Below, piece by piece: positions 1 to 12,900 of a DNA stretch of 64,000 bases. Origin of the DNA: Streptomyces seoulensis (lineage in GTDB: Bacteria > Actinomycetota > Actinomycetes > Streptomycetales > Streptomycetaceae); the NCBI GenBank assembly GCA_013364255.1, contig CP054936.1:186001-250000 (forward strand), in the 5' to 3' direction. The translations under genes were made by a program, and so were the position numbers. Below the pieces are notes generated by a model, which made no database searches, had not been told where the DNA came from, and saw only the letters and a list, made by a program, of their open reading frames with translations. Each line of letters begins with the position of its first letter. The stretch's first letter is position 1.

Positions 1-2690
1 ACACCCCACCACCAGGCACCACACCCCCCTCACCCACATCCACCAACACCACCCGCCCCGGACTCTCCGCCTGCACCGAACGCACCAACCCCCACACCGC
101 AGCCCCCACCGGATCCACCACACCACCATCACCAACCACATCACCCTCCACAGCGCCACCCACCGACACAGCACCCCGCGACACCACCACCAACCAACCC
201 CCACCCGACCCCGCGAGAAACGACTGAACAACCGAAAGCACCCCAGCCGTCACCTCCCGCACCACCCCCGCATCCAACGACACCGACCGAGGCACCTCCA
301 CAACCTCCACCTCCACCTCCGCCCCGACATCACCCACACCCCCAGCCACCGGCAACAACGACCACTCCACCCGGAACAACGACCCACCAACACCACCACG
401 ACCCGACACCCCCAACTCCCCCGCATCCACCGCCCGCAACACCAACGACTCCACCGACGCAACCGGAACCCCCTCACCGTCGGCGAGTTCCAATGCCAGC
501 GATTGCGCCCCCGTGGAATTCAGTCGGATCCGAAGAGTCGAAGCACCCGAAGCGTGCAGGGACACACCACTCCACGCGAACGGCAGGAGCAACCCCTCAC
601 CGTCGGGCTCACGCTCACCCAGGAAGGCTCCCGCGTGCAGCGCGGCGTCCAGGAGCGCCGGATGCAGACCGAACCCGGCGGCCGACTCCACCTCACCCGC
701 CGGCAACGCGACCTCGGCGAACACCTCGCCCCCACGCCGCCACACCGCACGCAGACCCTGAAACACCGGCCCATAGCCGTACCCACGCTCGGCCAACTGC
801 TTGTACAGGTCTGACACATCCACGGCTACCGCGTTCTCCGGCGGCCAGACACTCAACCCGGCAGCAGGAGCGACGACTTCTGCGCTGAGCTGCCCACTCG
901 CGTGGCGGACCCACGGCGCGTCGAGGTCCGCGTCGTCCGGCCGCGAGTACACCGCGACCGGCCGCACGCCGTCCGTGTCCTCACCCACCGACACCTGGAC
1001 ACGCACCGCACCGGCGTCGGGGATCACCAGCGGAGTCTCGATCACCAGCTCCCGCAGGGAGCGCGCACCCACCTCGTCCCCGGCACGAACCGCGAGCTCC
1101 ACCAGCGCGGTGCCCGGCAGCAGCACCGTGCCGGCCACCGAGTGATCCGCCAACCACGGCTGCGCGGCCAGGGAGAGTCGGCCAGTGCACACGACACCGC
1201 CCGTGTCCGGCGCACTCACGACGATGTCGAGCAGCGGGTGACCGGTCGCCAGCGCCGGATCCCCGCCGGAGAGAGTCGGGTTCATCCAGAAACGCTGCCG
1301 CTGAAAGGCGTAAGTCGGCAGGTCCACCCGCTGCGCACCGGTACCGGCGAAGACCTTCTCCCAGTCGACATCGACACCGCGGGCGTGAAGCCGGGCAACG
1401 GTGGTCATCAGAGCGCGGTCCTCGGGCACGTCGCGCCGCAGCGACGGCAGGCACCCTCCCTCGGCCACCATCCCGGAGAGCACCCCATCAGGGCCCAGCT
1501 CCAGGAAGGTCGTCACCTTCCGCTCCCGCAGCGCACGCACACCGTCATGGAAACGGACCGTGCCCCGCACGTGCTCCACCCAGTACTCCGGCGAACACAG
1601 CCGCTCGGCGTCCGCGACCTCGCCCGTCAGGTTCGAGATCACCGGGACGGACGGCGCGTGATAGGTGAGCGTGGACGCCACCCGGCGGAACTCCTCCAGC
1701 ATCGGGTCCATCAGCGGCGAATGGAACGCGTGCGAGACCCGCAGCCGCTTCGTCCGGCGCCCCTCCAAGCGGGTCAGCACCGCCTCCACCTCGTCCCGCA
1801 CGCCGGAAAGGACCAGTGACATGTCCCCGTTGATCGCCGCGATGCTCACCCCGGCGGTCAGCAACGGAGCGACTTCGTCCTCCGACGCCTCGACCGCCAC
1901 CATCACCCCACCCGCCGCCAGCTCCTGCATCAACCGGCCCCGCGCCACCACCAACCCCGCGGCATCCTCCAACGACCACACACCCGCCAGATACGCCGCC
2001 ACCACCTCACCGATCGAATGACCCGCCAGACAATCCGCCCGCACGCCCCACGACTCCACCAGCCGGAACAACGCCACCTCGACGGCGAACAACGCCGGCT
2101 GCGCATACCGCGTCTCATCCAGCAGATCACCGCCCCCGAACACCACCTCCTTCAACGACCTGCCGAGGCTCCCGTCCACCGCGGCGCACACCTCATCGAA
2201 GGCTTCAGCGAACACCGGGTAGACCGCATACAGCTCACGCCCCATCCCGACACGCTGCGCACCCTGACCCGTGAACAGCACCCCCAGACGGCCCCCGACC
2301 ACCGTCTCTCCACGCACCGACGCCAACTGCTCCCGCGCCTCCTCCACCGAACCCGCCACCACCACCGCACGGTGATCAAACCGAGCACGAGACGTCGCCA
2401 GCGAATACGCCGTATCCGCAAGACTCAGCGCCGGGTTCAGCTCCAGGTGACCGGCCAGCCGCGCCGCCTGGGCGCGCACTGCCTCCGGTGTCCTCGCCGA
2501 GACCACCAACGGCACCACACCCTCCGGCACCCCCGCACGCTCCACCGGAACCGCAGGCTCAACCCCCTCCAGAATCACGTGCGCGTTCGTCCCGCTGATC
2601 CCGAACGCCGACACACCCGCACGCCGCGGACGATCCACCTCAGGCCAGGCCCGCGCCTCCGTCAGCAACTCCACCGCACCTGCCGACCAG
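1..2690. repeat. Module 5 copy of a duplicated PKS segment
   Basis: Bases 8-470 (end of DH and KR structural region) and about 895-2690 (DH start, AT, KS-AT linker and KS end) closely match 5461-5930 and about 6333-8150 in module 4. The stretch between them (~480-890, central DH) is clearly different. The duplication is therefore interrupted exactly at the DH core, which is active here and degenerate in module 4. Confidence 0.8.
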
Positions 2691-3943
2691 TCCACCTTCG
2701 GCGACGGAGCATCCACATGCAACGTCCTCGGCAACACCCCGTGCCGCATCGCCTCCACCATCTTGATCACACCCGCCACACCCGCGGTTGCCTGTGTGTG
2801 GCCGAGGTTCGACTTGACCGAGCCGAGCCACAGGGGGCGGTCAGCCGGGCGCCCTTGGCCGTACGTCGCGATCAACGCCTGGGCCTCGATCGGGTCGCCC
2901 AGCGACGTGCCCGTGCCATGCGCCTCCACCGCGTCGATGTCCGTGGCGAGCAGTCCGGCGTTGGTCAGCGCCTGGCGGATCACACGCTGCTGCGAAGGAC
3001 CATTCGGAGCCGTCAGCCCGTTGGACGCACCGTCCTGGTTCACCGCACTGCCCCGCACCAGCGCCAGCACCTCATGACCGTTGCGCCGCGCGTCCGACAG
3101 ACGCTCCAACAGCAGCAGACCAACACCCTCGGCCCACGACGTCCCGTCCGCACCCGCCGCGAACGCCTTGCAGCGGGCGTCCGGCGCGAGCCCACGTTGC
3201 CGGGAGAAGGCCACGAAGGCGCCCGGTGCGGCCATCACGGACACACCGCCGGCAAGCGCGAGCGAGCACTCGCCGCTGCGCAGCGTCTGGGCGGCCAGAT
3301 GGATGGCGACCAGCGCCGAGGAGCAGGCGGTGTCGATGGACACGGCGGGGCCCTCGAAGCCGAACGTGTACGAGACACGGCCGGAGGTGACCGCGCCGGC
3401 GCTGCCGGTCAGGGCGTACCCCTCGGTGCTGGACTCGCCGCCCTCAAGGCTGGGGATGTAGTCCTGGGGCTTCGTCCCGGCGAACACTCCCACGTTGCGG
3501 CCGCGCAGCGAGGTCGGGTCGATGCCCGCCCGCTCGAAGGCCTCCCACGCGGTCTCCAGCAGCAGCCGCTGCTGCGGATCCATCGCCACCGCCTCACGCG
3601 GACTGATCCCGAAGAAGGCGGCGTCGAACTCGGCGGCGTCGGTGACGAAGCCGCCCTCACGGACGTACGACTTTCCAGGGCGCTCGGGGTCGGGGTCGTA
3701 GAGCCCGTTCACGTCCCAGCCGCGGTCGGTCGGGAACGGCGCGATGGCGTCGGTTCCCCCGGCGACCAGCTCCCACAGGTCCTCGGGCGAGGACACGCCT
3801 CCCGGGAGACGGCAGCTCATGGCGACGATCGCGATCGGCTCCGTCCGCTCGGATTCGACCTCGCGCAGCCGCTTGCGCGCCTGGCTGAGGTCGGCGAGGG
3901 CCCGCTTGAGGTAGTCGCGCAGCTTGTCGTCGTTCGTGCTCAT
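1..3943 (-). CDS. Modular type I PKS (PKS-D), module 5 onward, 3' part cut by the window edge
   Basis: Only the first ~1314 residues are present. They begin with a short charged N-terminal docking helix (residues 1-35), then a KS with the Cys in DTACSSS (~residue 205), an AT with GHSIGE and HAFH (malonyl-CoA type), and a DH with intact HxxxGxxxxP, YGPVFQG and DAALH. The left edge falls in the spacer before the KR. Start: ATG at 3943, preceded by AGAAGGAC. It lies 44 nt after PKS-C, so the two are probably one transcript. An active DH fits the first double bond of an ansatrienin-type triene, assuming a KR follows outside the window. Large parts are nearly identical to module 4 of PKS-C. Family assignment is certain; the product assignment is inference. 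Confidence 0.95.
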   Translation of the reverse strand, partial: MSTNDDKLRDYLKRALADLSQARKRLREVESERTEPIAIVAMSCRLPGGVSSPEDLWELVAGGTDAIAPFPTDRGWDVNGLYDPDPERPGKSYVREGGFVTDAAEFDAAFFGISPREAVAMDPQQRLLLETAWEAFERAGIDPTSLRGRNVGVFAGTKPQDYIPSLEGGESSTEGYALTGSAGAVTSGRVSYTFGFEGPAVSIDTACSSALVAIHLAAQTLRSGECSLALAGGVSVMAAPGAFVAFSRQRGLAPDARCKAFAAGADGTSWAEGVGLLLLERLSDARRNGHEVLALVRGSAVNQDGASNGLTAPNGPSQQRVIRQALTNAGLLATDIDAVEAHGTGTSLGDPIEAQALIATYGQGRPADRPLWLGSVKSNLGHTQATAGVAGVIKMVEAMRHGVLPRTLHVDAPSPKVDWSAGAVELLTEARAWPEVDRPRRAGVSAFGISGTNAHVILEGVEPAVPVERAGVPEGVVPLVVSARTPEAVRAQAARLAGHLELNPALSLADTAYSLATSRARFDHRAVVVAGSVEEAREQLASVRGETVVGGRLGVLFTGQGAQRVGMGRELYAVYPVFAEAFDEVCAAVDGSLGRSLKEVVFGGGDLLDETRYAQPALFAVEVALFRLVESWGVRADCLAGHSIGEVVAAYLAGVWSLEDAAGLVVARGRLMQELAAGGVMVAVEASEDEVAPLLTAGVSIAAINGDMSLVLSGVRDEVEAVLTRLEGRRTKRLRVSHAFHSPLMDPMLEEFRRVASTLTYHAPSVPVISNLTGEVADAERLCSPEYWVEHVRGTVRFHDGVRALRERKVTTFLELGPDGVLSGMVAEGGCLPSLRRDVPEDRALMTTVARLHARGVDVDWEKVFAGTGAQRVDLPTYAFQRQRFWMNPTLSGGDPALATGHPLLDIVVSAPDTGGVVCTGRLSLAAQPWLADHSVAGTVLLPGTALVELAVRAGDEVGARSLRELVIETPLVIPDAGAVRVQVSVGEDTDGVRPVAVYSRPDDADLDAPWVRHASGQLSAEVVAPAAGLSVWPPENAVAVDVSDLYKQLAERGYGYGPVFQGLRAVWRRGGEVFAEVALPAGEVESAAGFGLHPALLDAALHAGAFLGEREPDGEGLLLPFAWSGVSLHASGASTLRIRLNSTGAQSLALELADGEGVPVASVESLVLRAVDAGELGVSGRGGVGGSLFRVEWSLLPVAGGVGDVGAEVEVEVVEVPRSVSLDAGVVREVTAGVLSVVQSFLAGSGGGWLVVVSRGAVSVGGAVEGDVVGDGGVVDPVGAAVWGLVRSVQAESPGRVVLVDVGEGGVVPGGGV

Positions 3944-3987
3944 CGCAAGTCCTTCTGCTCAACAGGTGTGGGGGGCCGGCGCTGCGG

Positions 3988-6900
3988 TCAGGAAGATCCG
4001 AGCTCGTTCTCCGCGAAGCTGAAGAGCTCGTCGTCGGAGGCGGAGTCGAGGTCGAAGTGCTCCTCGCCCTCCACGGGGGCACCGGACGACGCGTACCGGG
4101 TCGCCAAGGTGTGCAGACGCCTGGCCATCTGTGCCATGACGTCGTCATCGAGCGGCGTGCTGCTCAACGCCGCTTCCAGCTTGTCGAGTTCGGCGAGCAC
4201 CGACACCGGCGATACGCCCAGTTGCTCAAGCAGGACGTCAGCGAGGGCAGCCGGGGTCGGATGGTCGAACACCGCCGACGCCGGCAGTCGCAGACCCGTG
4301 GCGGCCGTAATCCGGTTGCGCAGCTCCACACCTGTGAGCGAGTCGAAGCCGAGGTCCTTGAAGGCACGGTCCGGCGCAATGGCGTCCTGCTCCCGGCGGC
4401 CCAGTACGGTCGCGACGTCGGCGCGCACCAGGTCGAGCAGTGCTTGCTGTCGCGCAGGCTGCGGCATCGTCGCCAGCCGGTCGACCAGGGACTGGCCGGC
4501 TGCACTGCCCGCGCCATCGGCGACGCCGGTGCGGATAATCCGGCGCGGTCGGCGAACCAGGTCTCGGAGCATCGAGGGCACCTGGTCGTCGCCCGCTTGG
4601 GTGGCCAGTGCGGCGAGGTCGAACTTGACGGGTACCAGGGCGGGTTCGTCGCTGACGAGGCCGGCGTCGAAGAGCGCCATCCCCTCCTCCACGGACAACG
4701 CCCTGATCCCACCGCGCCGCATACGCGCCTGATCAGACCGCCCCAGCGAACCCGTCATCCCACTGGACTCACCCCACAATCCCCACGCCAACGACACCCC
4801 CGGCAAACCCTGACAACGACGCCACCGGGCAAACGCATCCAAAAACGCATTCGCCGCCGCATAATTCCCCTGCCCCGCACCACCCAACACACCCGACGCA
4901 GACGAATACAGAACAAACGCATCCAACCCCAAATCCCGCGTCACCTCATGCAACACCAACGCCGCATCCACCTTCGGACGAAACACCCCAGCCAACCGCT
5001 CCGGCGTCAAACCCCCCACCACACCATCATCAAGCACACCAGCCACATGCACCACACCCGACAACGGCGCCCCCACCGGCACCCGACCCAACAACCCCAC
5101 CACCGCCTCACGATCCGCCACATCACACGCCTCCACCACCACCTCCGCACCCGCCCGCTCCAACTCCGCCCGCAACTCCACCACACCCACAGCATCCACA
5201 CCCCGCCGACCAGCCAACACCAAACTCCGCACCCCATGCACCGCCACCAAATGCCGAGCCACCACCGCACCCAACGCACCCGTACCACCCGTCACCAACA
5301 CCGTCCCACCCCGACGAAACACCACACCACCATCACCATCACCCACCGACCCCACCGACCCCACCGACACCCCAGCCCGCACCAACCGCGGAACAAACAC
5401 CCCACCCGACCGCAACGCCACCTGCGGCTCACCCAACGCAACCACACCCGCCAACACCCCACCACCAGGCACCACACCCCCCTCACCCACATCCACCAAC
5501 ACCACCCGCCCCGGACTCTCCGCCTGCACCGAACGCACCAACCCCCACACCGCAGCCCCCACCGGATCCACCACACCACCATCACCCTCACCATCACCAC
5601 CCACAGCACCACCCACCGACACAGCACCCCGCGACACCACCACCAACCAACCCCCACGCGACCCCGCGAGAAACGACTGAACAACCGAAAGCACCCCAGC
5701 CGTCACCTCCCGCACCACCCCCGCATCCAACGACACCGACCGAGGCACCTCCACAACCTCCGCCTCCACATCACCCACACCCCCAGCCACCGGCAACAAC
5801 GACCACTCCACCCGGAACAACGACCCACCAACACCACCACGACCCGACACCCCCAACTCCCCCGCATCCACCGCCCGCAACACCAACGACTCCACCGACG
5901 CGACCGGAACCCCCTCACCGTCGGCGAGTTCCAGCGCTACCGATTCGGGTCCGGTGGGTGTCATGCGCACCCGCAGGGTGGTGGCGCCGGAGGCGTGCAG
6001 CGTCAGGCCGTTCCACGCGAACGGCAGGATGAGCTTGCCCTCCTCGGCCTTCCGCTCGGTGAAGGCCCCGCAACGCAGCACCGCGTCGAGAAGCGCGGGG
6101 TGCAGTCCGAAGCCGGCCGCCGCCTCGGCGTCGTCCACCGGAAGCGCGACCTCGGCGTAGACGTCCTGCCCGAGGACCCACGCCGCACGCAGCCCCTGAG
6201 CCGATGGCCCGTAGCCGCAACCGGCAGTCGTCTGGTCCGTGGTGCGGCCGGTCAGGTCGACGGGCTGCGCGCCCTCCGGAGGCCAGACGGCGAAGTCGGC
6301 GCCAGGTGCGGGTGCTTCGTCGGTGAGCTGCCCACTCGCGTGGCGGACCCACGGCGCGTCCAGGTCCGCGTCGTCCGGCCGCGAGTACACCGCGACCGGC
6401 CGCACGCCGTCCGCGTCCTCACCCACCGACACCTGGACACGCACCGCACCCTCATCGGGGATCACGACCGGCGCCTCCATGACCAGCTCCCGCAGGGAGC
6501 GCGCACCCACCTCGTCCCCGGCACGAACCGCGAGCTCCACCAGCGCGGTGCCCGGCAGCAGCACCGTGCCGGCCACCGAGTGATCCGCCAACCACGGCTG
6601 CGCGGCGAGCGACAGACGACCGGTGGCGACCACACCACCCGTGTCCGGCGCACTCACCACGACGTCGAGCAGCGGATGTCCGGTGGCGAGCGCCGGGTCC
6701 CCACCGGACGGAGCCGGGTTCATCCAGTAGCGCTGGTGCTGGAAGGCGTAGGTCGGCAGGTCCACCCGCTGCGCACCGGTACCGGCGAAGACCTTCTCCC
6801 AGTCGACGTCGACACCGCGGGCGTGGAGCCGGGCAAGGGTGGTCATCAGGGCGCGGTCCTCGGGCACGTCGCGCCGCAGCGACGGCACGCACCCTTCCTC

Positions 6901-9900
6901 GGCCACCATCCCGGAGAGCACTCCGTCGGGGCCCAGCTCCAGGAACGTCGTCACCTTCCGCTCCCGCAGCGCACGCACACCGTCGTGGAAACGGACCGTG
7001 CCCCGCACGTGCTCCACCCAGTACTCCGGCGAACACAGCCGCTCGGCGTCCGCGATTTCGCCCGTCAGGTTCGAGATCACCGGGACGGACGGCGCGGAAT
7101 AGGTGAGCGTGGACGCCACCCTGCGGAACTCCTCCAGCATCGGGTCCATCAGCGGCGAGTGGAACGCGTGCGAGACCCGCAGCCGCTTCGTCCGGCGCCC
7201 CTCGAACCGGGTCAGCACCGCCTCGACCTCGTCCTCCACGCCCGAAAGGACCAGCGACGCCTCCCCGTTGATGGCCGCGATGCTCACCCCGGCCGTCAGC
7301 AACGCAGCGACCTCGTTCTCCGACGCCTCGACCGCCACCATCACCCCACCCACGGCAAGCTCCTGCATCAACCGGCCCCGCGCCACCACCAACGCCACGG
7401 CATCCTCCAACGACCACACACCCGCCAGATACGCCGCCACCACCTCACCGATCGAATGACCCGCCAGACAATCCGCCCGCACCCCCCACGACTCCACCAA
7501 CCGGAACAACGCCACCTCAACGGCGAACAACGCCGGCTGCGCATACCGCGTCTCATCCAGCAGATCACCGCCCCCGAACACCACCTCCTTCAAAGACCCA
7601 CCGAGGCTCCCGTCCACCGCGGCGCACACCTCGTCGAAAGCCTCCGCGAACACCGGGTAGACCGCATACAGCTCGCGCCCCATCCCGACACGCTGCGCAC
7701 CCTGACCCGTGAACAGCACCCCCAGACGACCCCCGACCACCGCCTCCCCACGCACCGACGCCAACTGCTCCCGCGCCTCCTCCACCGAACCCGCCACCAC
7801 CACCGCACGATGATCAAACCGAGCACGAGACGTCGCCAGCGAATACGCCACGTCCGACAGATGCAACCCCGAACCCTCACCCAGGAACCCGGCCAGCCGC
7901 GCCGCCTGGGCCCGCACCGCTTCCGGTGTCCTCGCTGAGACCACCAACGGCACCACACCCTCCGGCACCCTCGCACGCTCCACCGGAACCGCAGGATCGG
8001 CAGATCCAACCCCCTCCAGAATCACGTGCGCGTTCGTCCCGCTGATCCCGAACGCCGACACACCCGCACGCCGCGGACGATCCACCTCAGGCCAGGCCCG
8101 CGCCTCCGTCAGCAACTCCACCGCACCCGCCGACCAGTCCACCTCAGGAGTCGGAGCATCCACATGCAACGTCCTGGGCAGCACACCGTGCCGCATCGCC
8201 TCCACCATCTTGATCACACCCGCCACGCCCGCGGTGGCGCCGGTGTGGCCGAGGTTCGACTTGAGGGCCCCGAGCAGCAGCGGGCGGTCCGGCGCGGAGC
8301 GCTCCTGGCCGTAGGTCGCGATCAGTGCCTGGGCCTCGATCGGGTCGCCCAGCGACGTACCCGTGCCGTGCGCCTCCACCGCATCCACGTCAGCGGCCGA
8401 CAGCCCGGCGCTGGCGAGCGCCTGCCGGATCACACGCTGCTGCGAAGGACCATTCGGCGCCGTCAGCCCGTTGGACGCGCCGTCCTGGTTCACCGCGCTG
8501 CCCCGCACGAGCGCCAACACCTCGTGACCGTTGCGCCGCGCGTCCGACAGACGCTCCAGCAGGACGATTCCGACGCCCTCGGCCCATCCGGTGCCGTCCG
8601 CGCCTTCGGCGAACGCCTTGCAGCGGCCGTCCGGGGCCAGACCGCGCTGCCGGGAGAACTCGACGAAGACGCCCGGGCTTGACATCACGGCGACGCCGCC
8701 GGCCAGGGCGAGCGAGCATTCGCCGTTGCGCAGGGCCTGCATCGCGGAGTGCATCGCCACCAGCGACGACGAGCACGCCGTGTCGATGGTGAGCGCGGGT
8801 CCCTCCAGGCCGAGGATGTAGGAGACCCGGCCGGAGGCGACGCTGCCCGCGCTGCCGGTCAGGGCGTAGCCCTCGGTGCCTTCGGCGCCGCCGCCGAGGC
8901 GCGGGGTGTAGTCCTGGGCTCCCATGCCGGTGAAGACGCCGACGTCCTTGCCGCGCAGCGAGGTCGGGTCGATGCCGGCGCGTTCGAGGACCTCCCAGGA
9001 GGTTTCCAGCAGCAGTCGCTGCTGCGGGTCCATCGCGAGGGCCTCGCGGGGGTTGATGCCGAAGAAGTCGGCGTCGAAGTCGGCGACTCCGCGCAAGAAG
9101 CCGCCCTTGCGGACGTAGGTCGTGCCGGGGGCGTCCGGGTCGTCGGAGAGCAGGGCGTCCAGGTCCCAGCCGCGGTCGGCGGGGAAGTCGGCGAGCGCGT
9201 CCCGGCCTTCGGCGAGCAGGGTCCACAGCTCCTCGGGCGAGGTCACCCCGCCGGGGAGGCGGCAGCTCATGGAGACGATCGCGATCGGGTCGTCGGCCGC
9301 GTTCGCGGCCGCGTTCGCGGGGAGCGGTGCGGCCGTGGGAGGGGGCAGGACCGTGTCGTCGCCGACGAGTTCCGCGCGCAGCTGGTCGGCCAGCGCCCTG
9401 GGGGTCGGGTGGTCGAAGACGAGGGTGGCGGGGAGGCGCAGCTGTGTGGCGGCGTTGAGGCGGTTGCGCAGTTCCACCGCGGTGACCGAGTCGAAGCCGA
9501 TCTCCCTGAACGCCCTGTCCTCCTCGACGCCTTGGGCGTCGGTGTGGCCGAGGACGCTGCCCGCCTCGCTGCGTACCAGGTCCACCAGCAGGCGTTCCTG
9601 TTCGGCCGGCGGGAGTCGCAGCAGTTCGGCGCGGAGGGCGGACACGTCGTCGGCGGGGCGGCCGGCGGCGCCGGCGGCGAGGAGTTCGGTGACCTCCGGC
9701 AGGCCGCGCAGCAGCGGGCGGGGGCGGGCGAGGGTGAAGGCGGGCGCGAAGCGGGTCCAGTCGATGGCGGCGACGACCACGTGGGTCTCGTCGTGCTCGA
9801 CGGCCTGTACCAGTGCGGCGACGGCGAGGTGGGGGTCCATCAGGGCGACGCCGAGCTTGGCGAACTCGCCCGCCAGGGAGGCGTCGACCATGCCGCCGCC

Positions 9901-12900
9901 GTCCCAGGCGCCCCAGGCGATGGAGGTGGCGGTGAGGCCGCGGGCGCGGCGGTGCTGGGCCAGTGCGTCGAGGTAGGCGTTGGCCCCGGCGTACGAGGTC
10001 AGGCCGTTGCTGCCCCAGGCGGTGGCGCCGGAGGAGAAGAGGACGAAGGCGTCGAGTGCGCGGTCGCCGAGCAGGTCGTCCAGGTGCCGGGCGCCGGCGA
10101 TCTTGGCGTGGCCCATCTCGGCGAACTGCTCGACGGTGAGTCCGGACAGGGGTGATTCGCTCTGGGGCGCGCCGGCGAGGTGGAGGACGGCGGTCAGCGG
10201 CAGTTCGGCGGGTACGGCGTCGAGGAGGGCGGCGACGGCGTCGCGGTCGGCGATGTCGCAGGCGGTGATGGTGACGCGGGCGCCGAGGGTTTCCAGTTCG
10301 GCGCGGAGTTCACCGGCGCCGGGCGCCTCGGGGCCGCGGCGGCTGGTCAGCAGGAGGTGCTCGGCGCCGTGTTCGGCGAGGTGGCGGGCGAGGTGGGCGC
10401 CGGTGCCGCCGGTGCCGCCGGTGATGAGGACGGTGCCGTGCGGGGTCCAGGGCGCGGTGGCCGGGGCGCCGTCCAGTGGGGCGCGGCGCATGCGGCGGGC
10501 GTGCAGGCCGTCGGGGCGTACGGCGAGCTGGTCCTCGTCGTCGATACCGGAGAGGGCGGTGCACAGCAGGTCGAGGGAGTGCGGGTCGGGTTCGCCGGTG
10601 CCGGGGGGCAGGTCGACGAGGCCGCCCCAGTTCCGTGGGTCGTCGAGTGCGAGGACGGTGCCGATGCCCCACAGGGTGTGCTGGGAGAGGTCGGTCAGTT
10701 CGGCGGGGTCGGTGACGGCGACGGCGCCGGAGGTGACCGCCCACAGGGGCGCCTCGATCCCGGCGTCGCCGAGGGCCTGGACGAGGGTGACGGTGCCGAT
10801 GGCGCCGCGCGACCAGGTGGTGTGGGCCGGGTGGGGCCGGCCGTCGAGGGCGAGGAGCGCCACGATGCCCGTGAGGGGCTGGTCGGGGAGGAGGGCGGCC
10901 AGCGTCCTCCGGTCGGTGTGCTCGGTGTCGACCTCGACGCGCACGGTCTGTGCGCCGCGCTCGGCGAGGCCGGCGGCGACGGCTTCGGCGAGCGGGTCGG
11001 CGTCGGTGCCGACGACTACGAGCCAGGTGCCGGACAGGGCGCCGGTGGCGTCGACGCGGTCCCAGCCGAGACGGTAGCGCCAGGTGTCGACCACGGAGCG
11101 TTCCCGCCTGCGGCGGCGCCAGGAGGTGAGTGCGGGCAGGACGTCGTCGAGTACGGAGGCTTCCAGCTGGAGGTCGTCGGCGAGGGCGTCGGTGTCGCCG
11201 GTCTCGATCGCTGACCAGAAGGCCGCGTCGACCGGGTCGGCCTCGACGGCGGGGCGGTCGTCGGCGTCGAGCCAGTAGCGCTGGTGTTGGAAGGGGTACG
11301 TCGGCAGCTCCACCACCCGCGCGGCGGACGCGTCGAACGCCGCCCCCCAATCGACGTCCACACCCCCCGCATACACCTCACCCACCGACCGCAGGAACCG
11401 CTCCACACCCCCCTCCCCACGCCGCAACGACCCCACCACCACACCCTCCACACCCACCGCACCCAACGTCTCCGCCACCACAAAACCCAACACCGGATGC
11501 GGACTCACCTCAACGAACACCCGCCGCCCCTCACCCAACAACCCACGCACCACCTCCTCCAAACGCACCGGCTCCCGCAGATTCCGATACCAATACCCCC
11601 CATCCAGAACCGACGTATCCACCACCCCACCCGTCACCGTCGAATAGAACGGCACCCCCGACGACACCGCCGACACACCCCCCAACACCCCCGCCAACTC
11701 ACCCTCCACACCCTCCACCTGCACCGAATGCGACGCATAATCCACCGGCACCCGCCGCACCCGCACCCCCTCCGCACCCAACTCACCCTCCAACACATCC
11801 AACGCCTCCACCCCACCCGACACCACCACCGACGCCGGACCATTCACCGCCGCGACCGACAACCCCTCACCCAAACGCCCCTCCACCACACCCACCGGCA
11901 AACCCACCGACAACATCCCACCTCCACCCGCAAGCGACGACGCGATCACCTGACTACGCCGCGCCACCACCCGCGCACCCTCCTCCAACGACAACGCACC
12001 CACCACACACGCCGCCGCGATCTCCCCCTGCGAATGACCCACCACACCCACCGGCTCCACCCCCACCGACCGCCACAACCCCGCCAACGACACCATCACC
12101 GCCCACAACACCGGCTGCACCACATCCACCCGCCCCAACGCCTCCTCATCACCCAACACCTCCACCAACGACCACCCCACGAACGGCGCCAACGCCTCCC
12201 CACACCGCCCCATCCACTCCGCGAACACCACCGACTCCGCCAACAACCCCGACGCCATCCCCACCCACTGCGCACCCTGCCCCGGAAACACGAACACGAC
12301 ACCGGTGTCACCCTGGGCGGGGGACGGCACGGAGGTGTCCTCGGCGAGGGCCGCGAGGCGCTCCACCGCTTCCGTGCGGGTGCCGGCGACCACGACGCCG
12401 CGGTGGTCGAACGGCGTGCGTGCGGTGAGGGAGAGGGCGATGTCGTGCAGCACGGCGTCGGGGCGGCTCTCCAGGAAGGCGGCGAGCTGCCTCGCCTGGG
12501 CCCGCAGGGCGTCGGGGGTCTTGCCGGACAGGGGCAGCGGTACGGTGCCGTGCGGCACGGTCCGTTCGGTGGCAGGGCGGGCGGGATCGGTGGGTGCGGT
12601 GGCCTCGGGGTCGGCGGGGTCCGCCGGAGCGGGCTCCGCGGGTGCGGGCCGCGCGGATTCGATGACGACGTGGGCGTTGGTGCCGCTGAGGCCGAAGGAG
12701 GACACTCCGGCGCGCCGCGGCGCGTCCCGCTCGGGCCACTCCCGCGCCTCCGTCAGCAGCTCCACCCCGCCCGACGACCAGTCCACCTCAGGAGTCGGAG
12801 CGTCCACGTGCAACGTCCTGGGCAGCACACCGTGCCGCATCGCCTCCACCATCTTGATCACACCCGCCACACCCGCAGCCGCCTGCGCATGACCGATGTT

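Noticed and set aside
2018..4732. Very long open frame on the plus strand antisense to PKS-C and PKS-D
   Set aside because: Arg/His/Pro-rich translation without family motifs. Such frames arise opposite GC-rich genes because stop codons are rare. The PKS reading on the other strand has unmistakable domains. The same applies to the long plus-strand frames at 4057-7938, 14714-19774 and 25066-29844.
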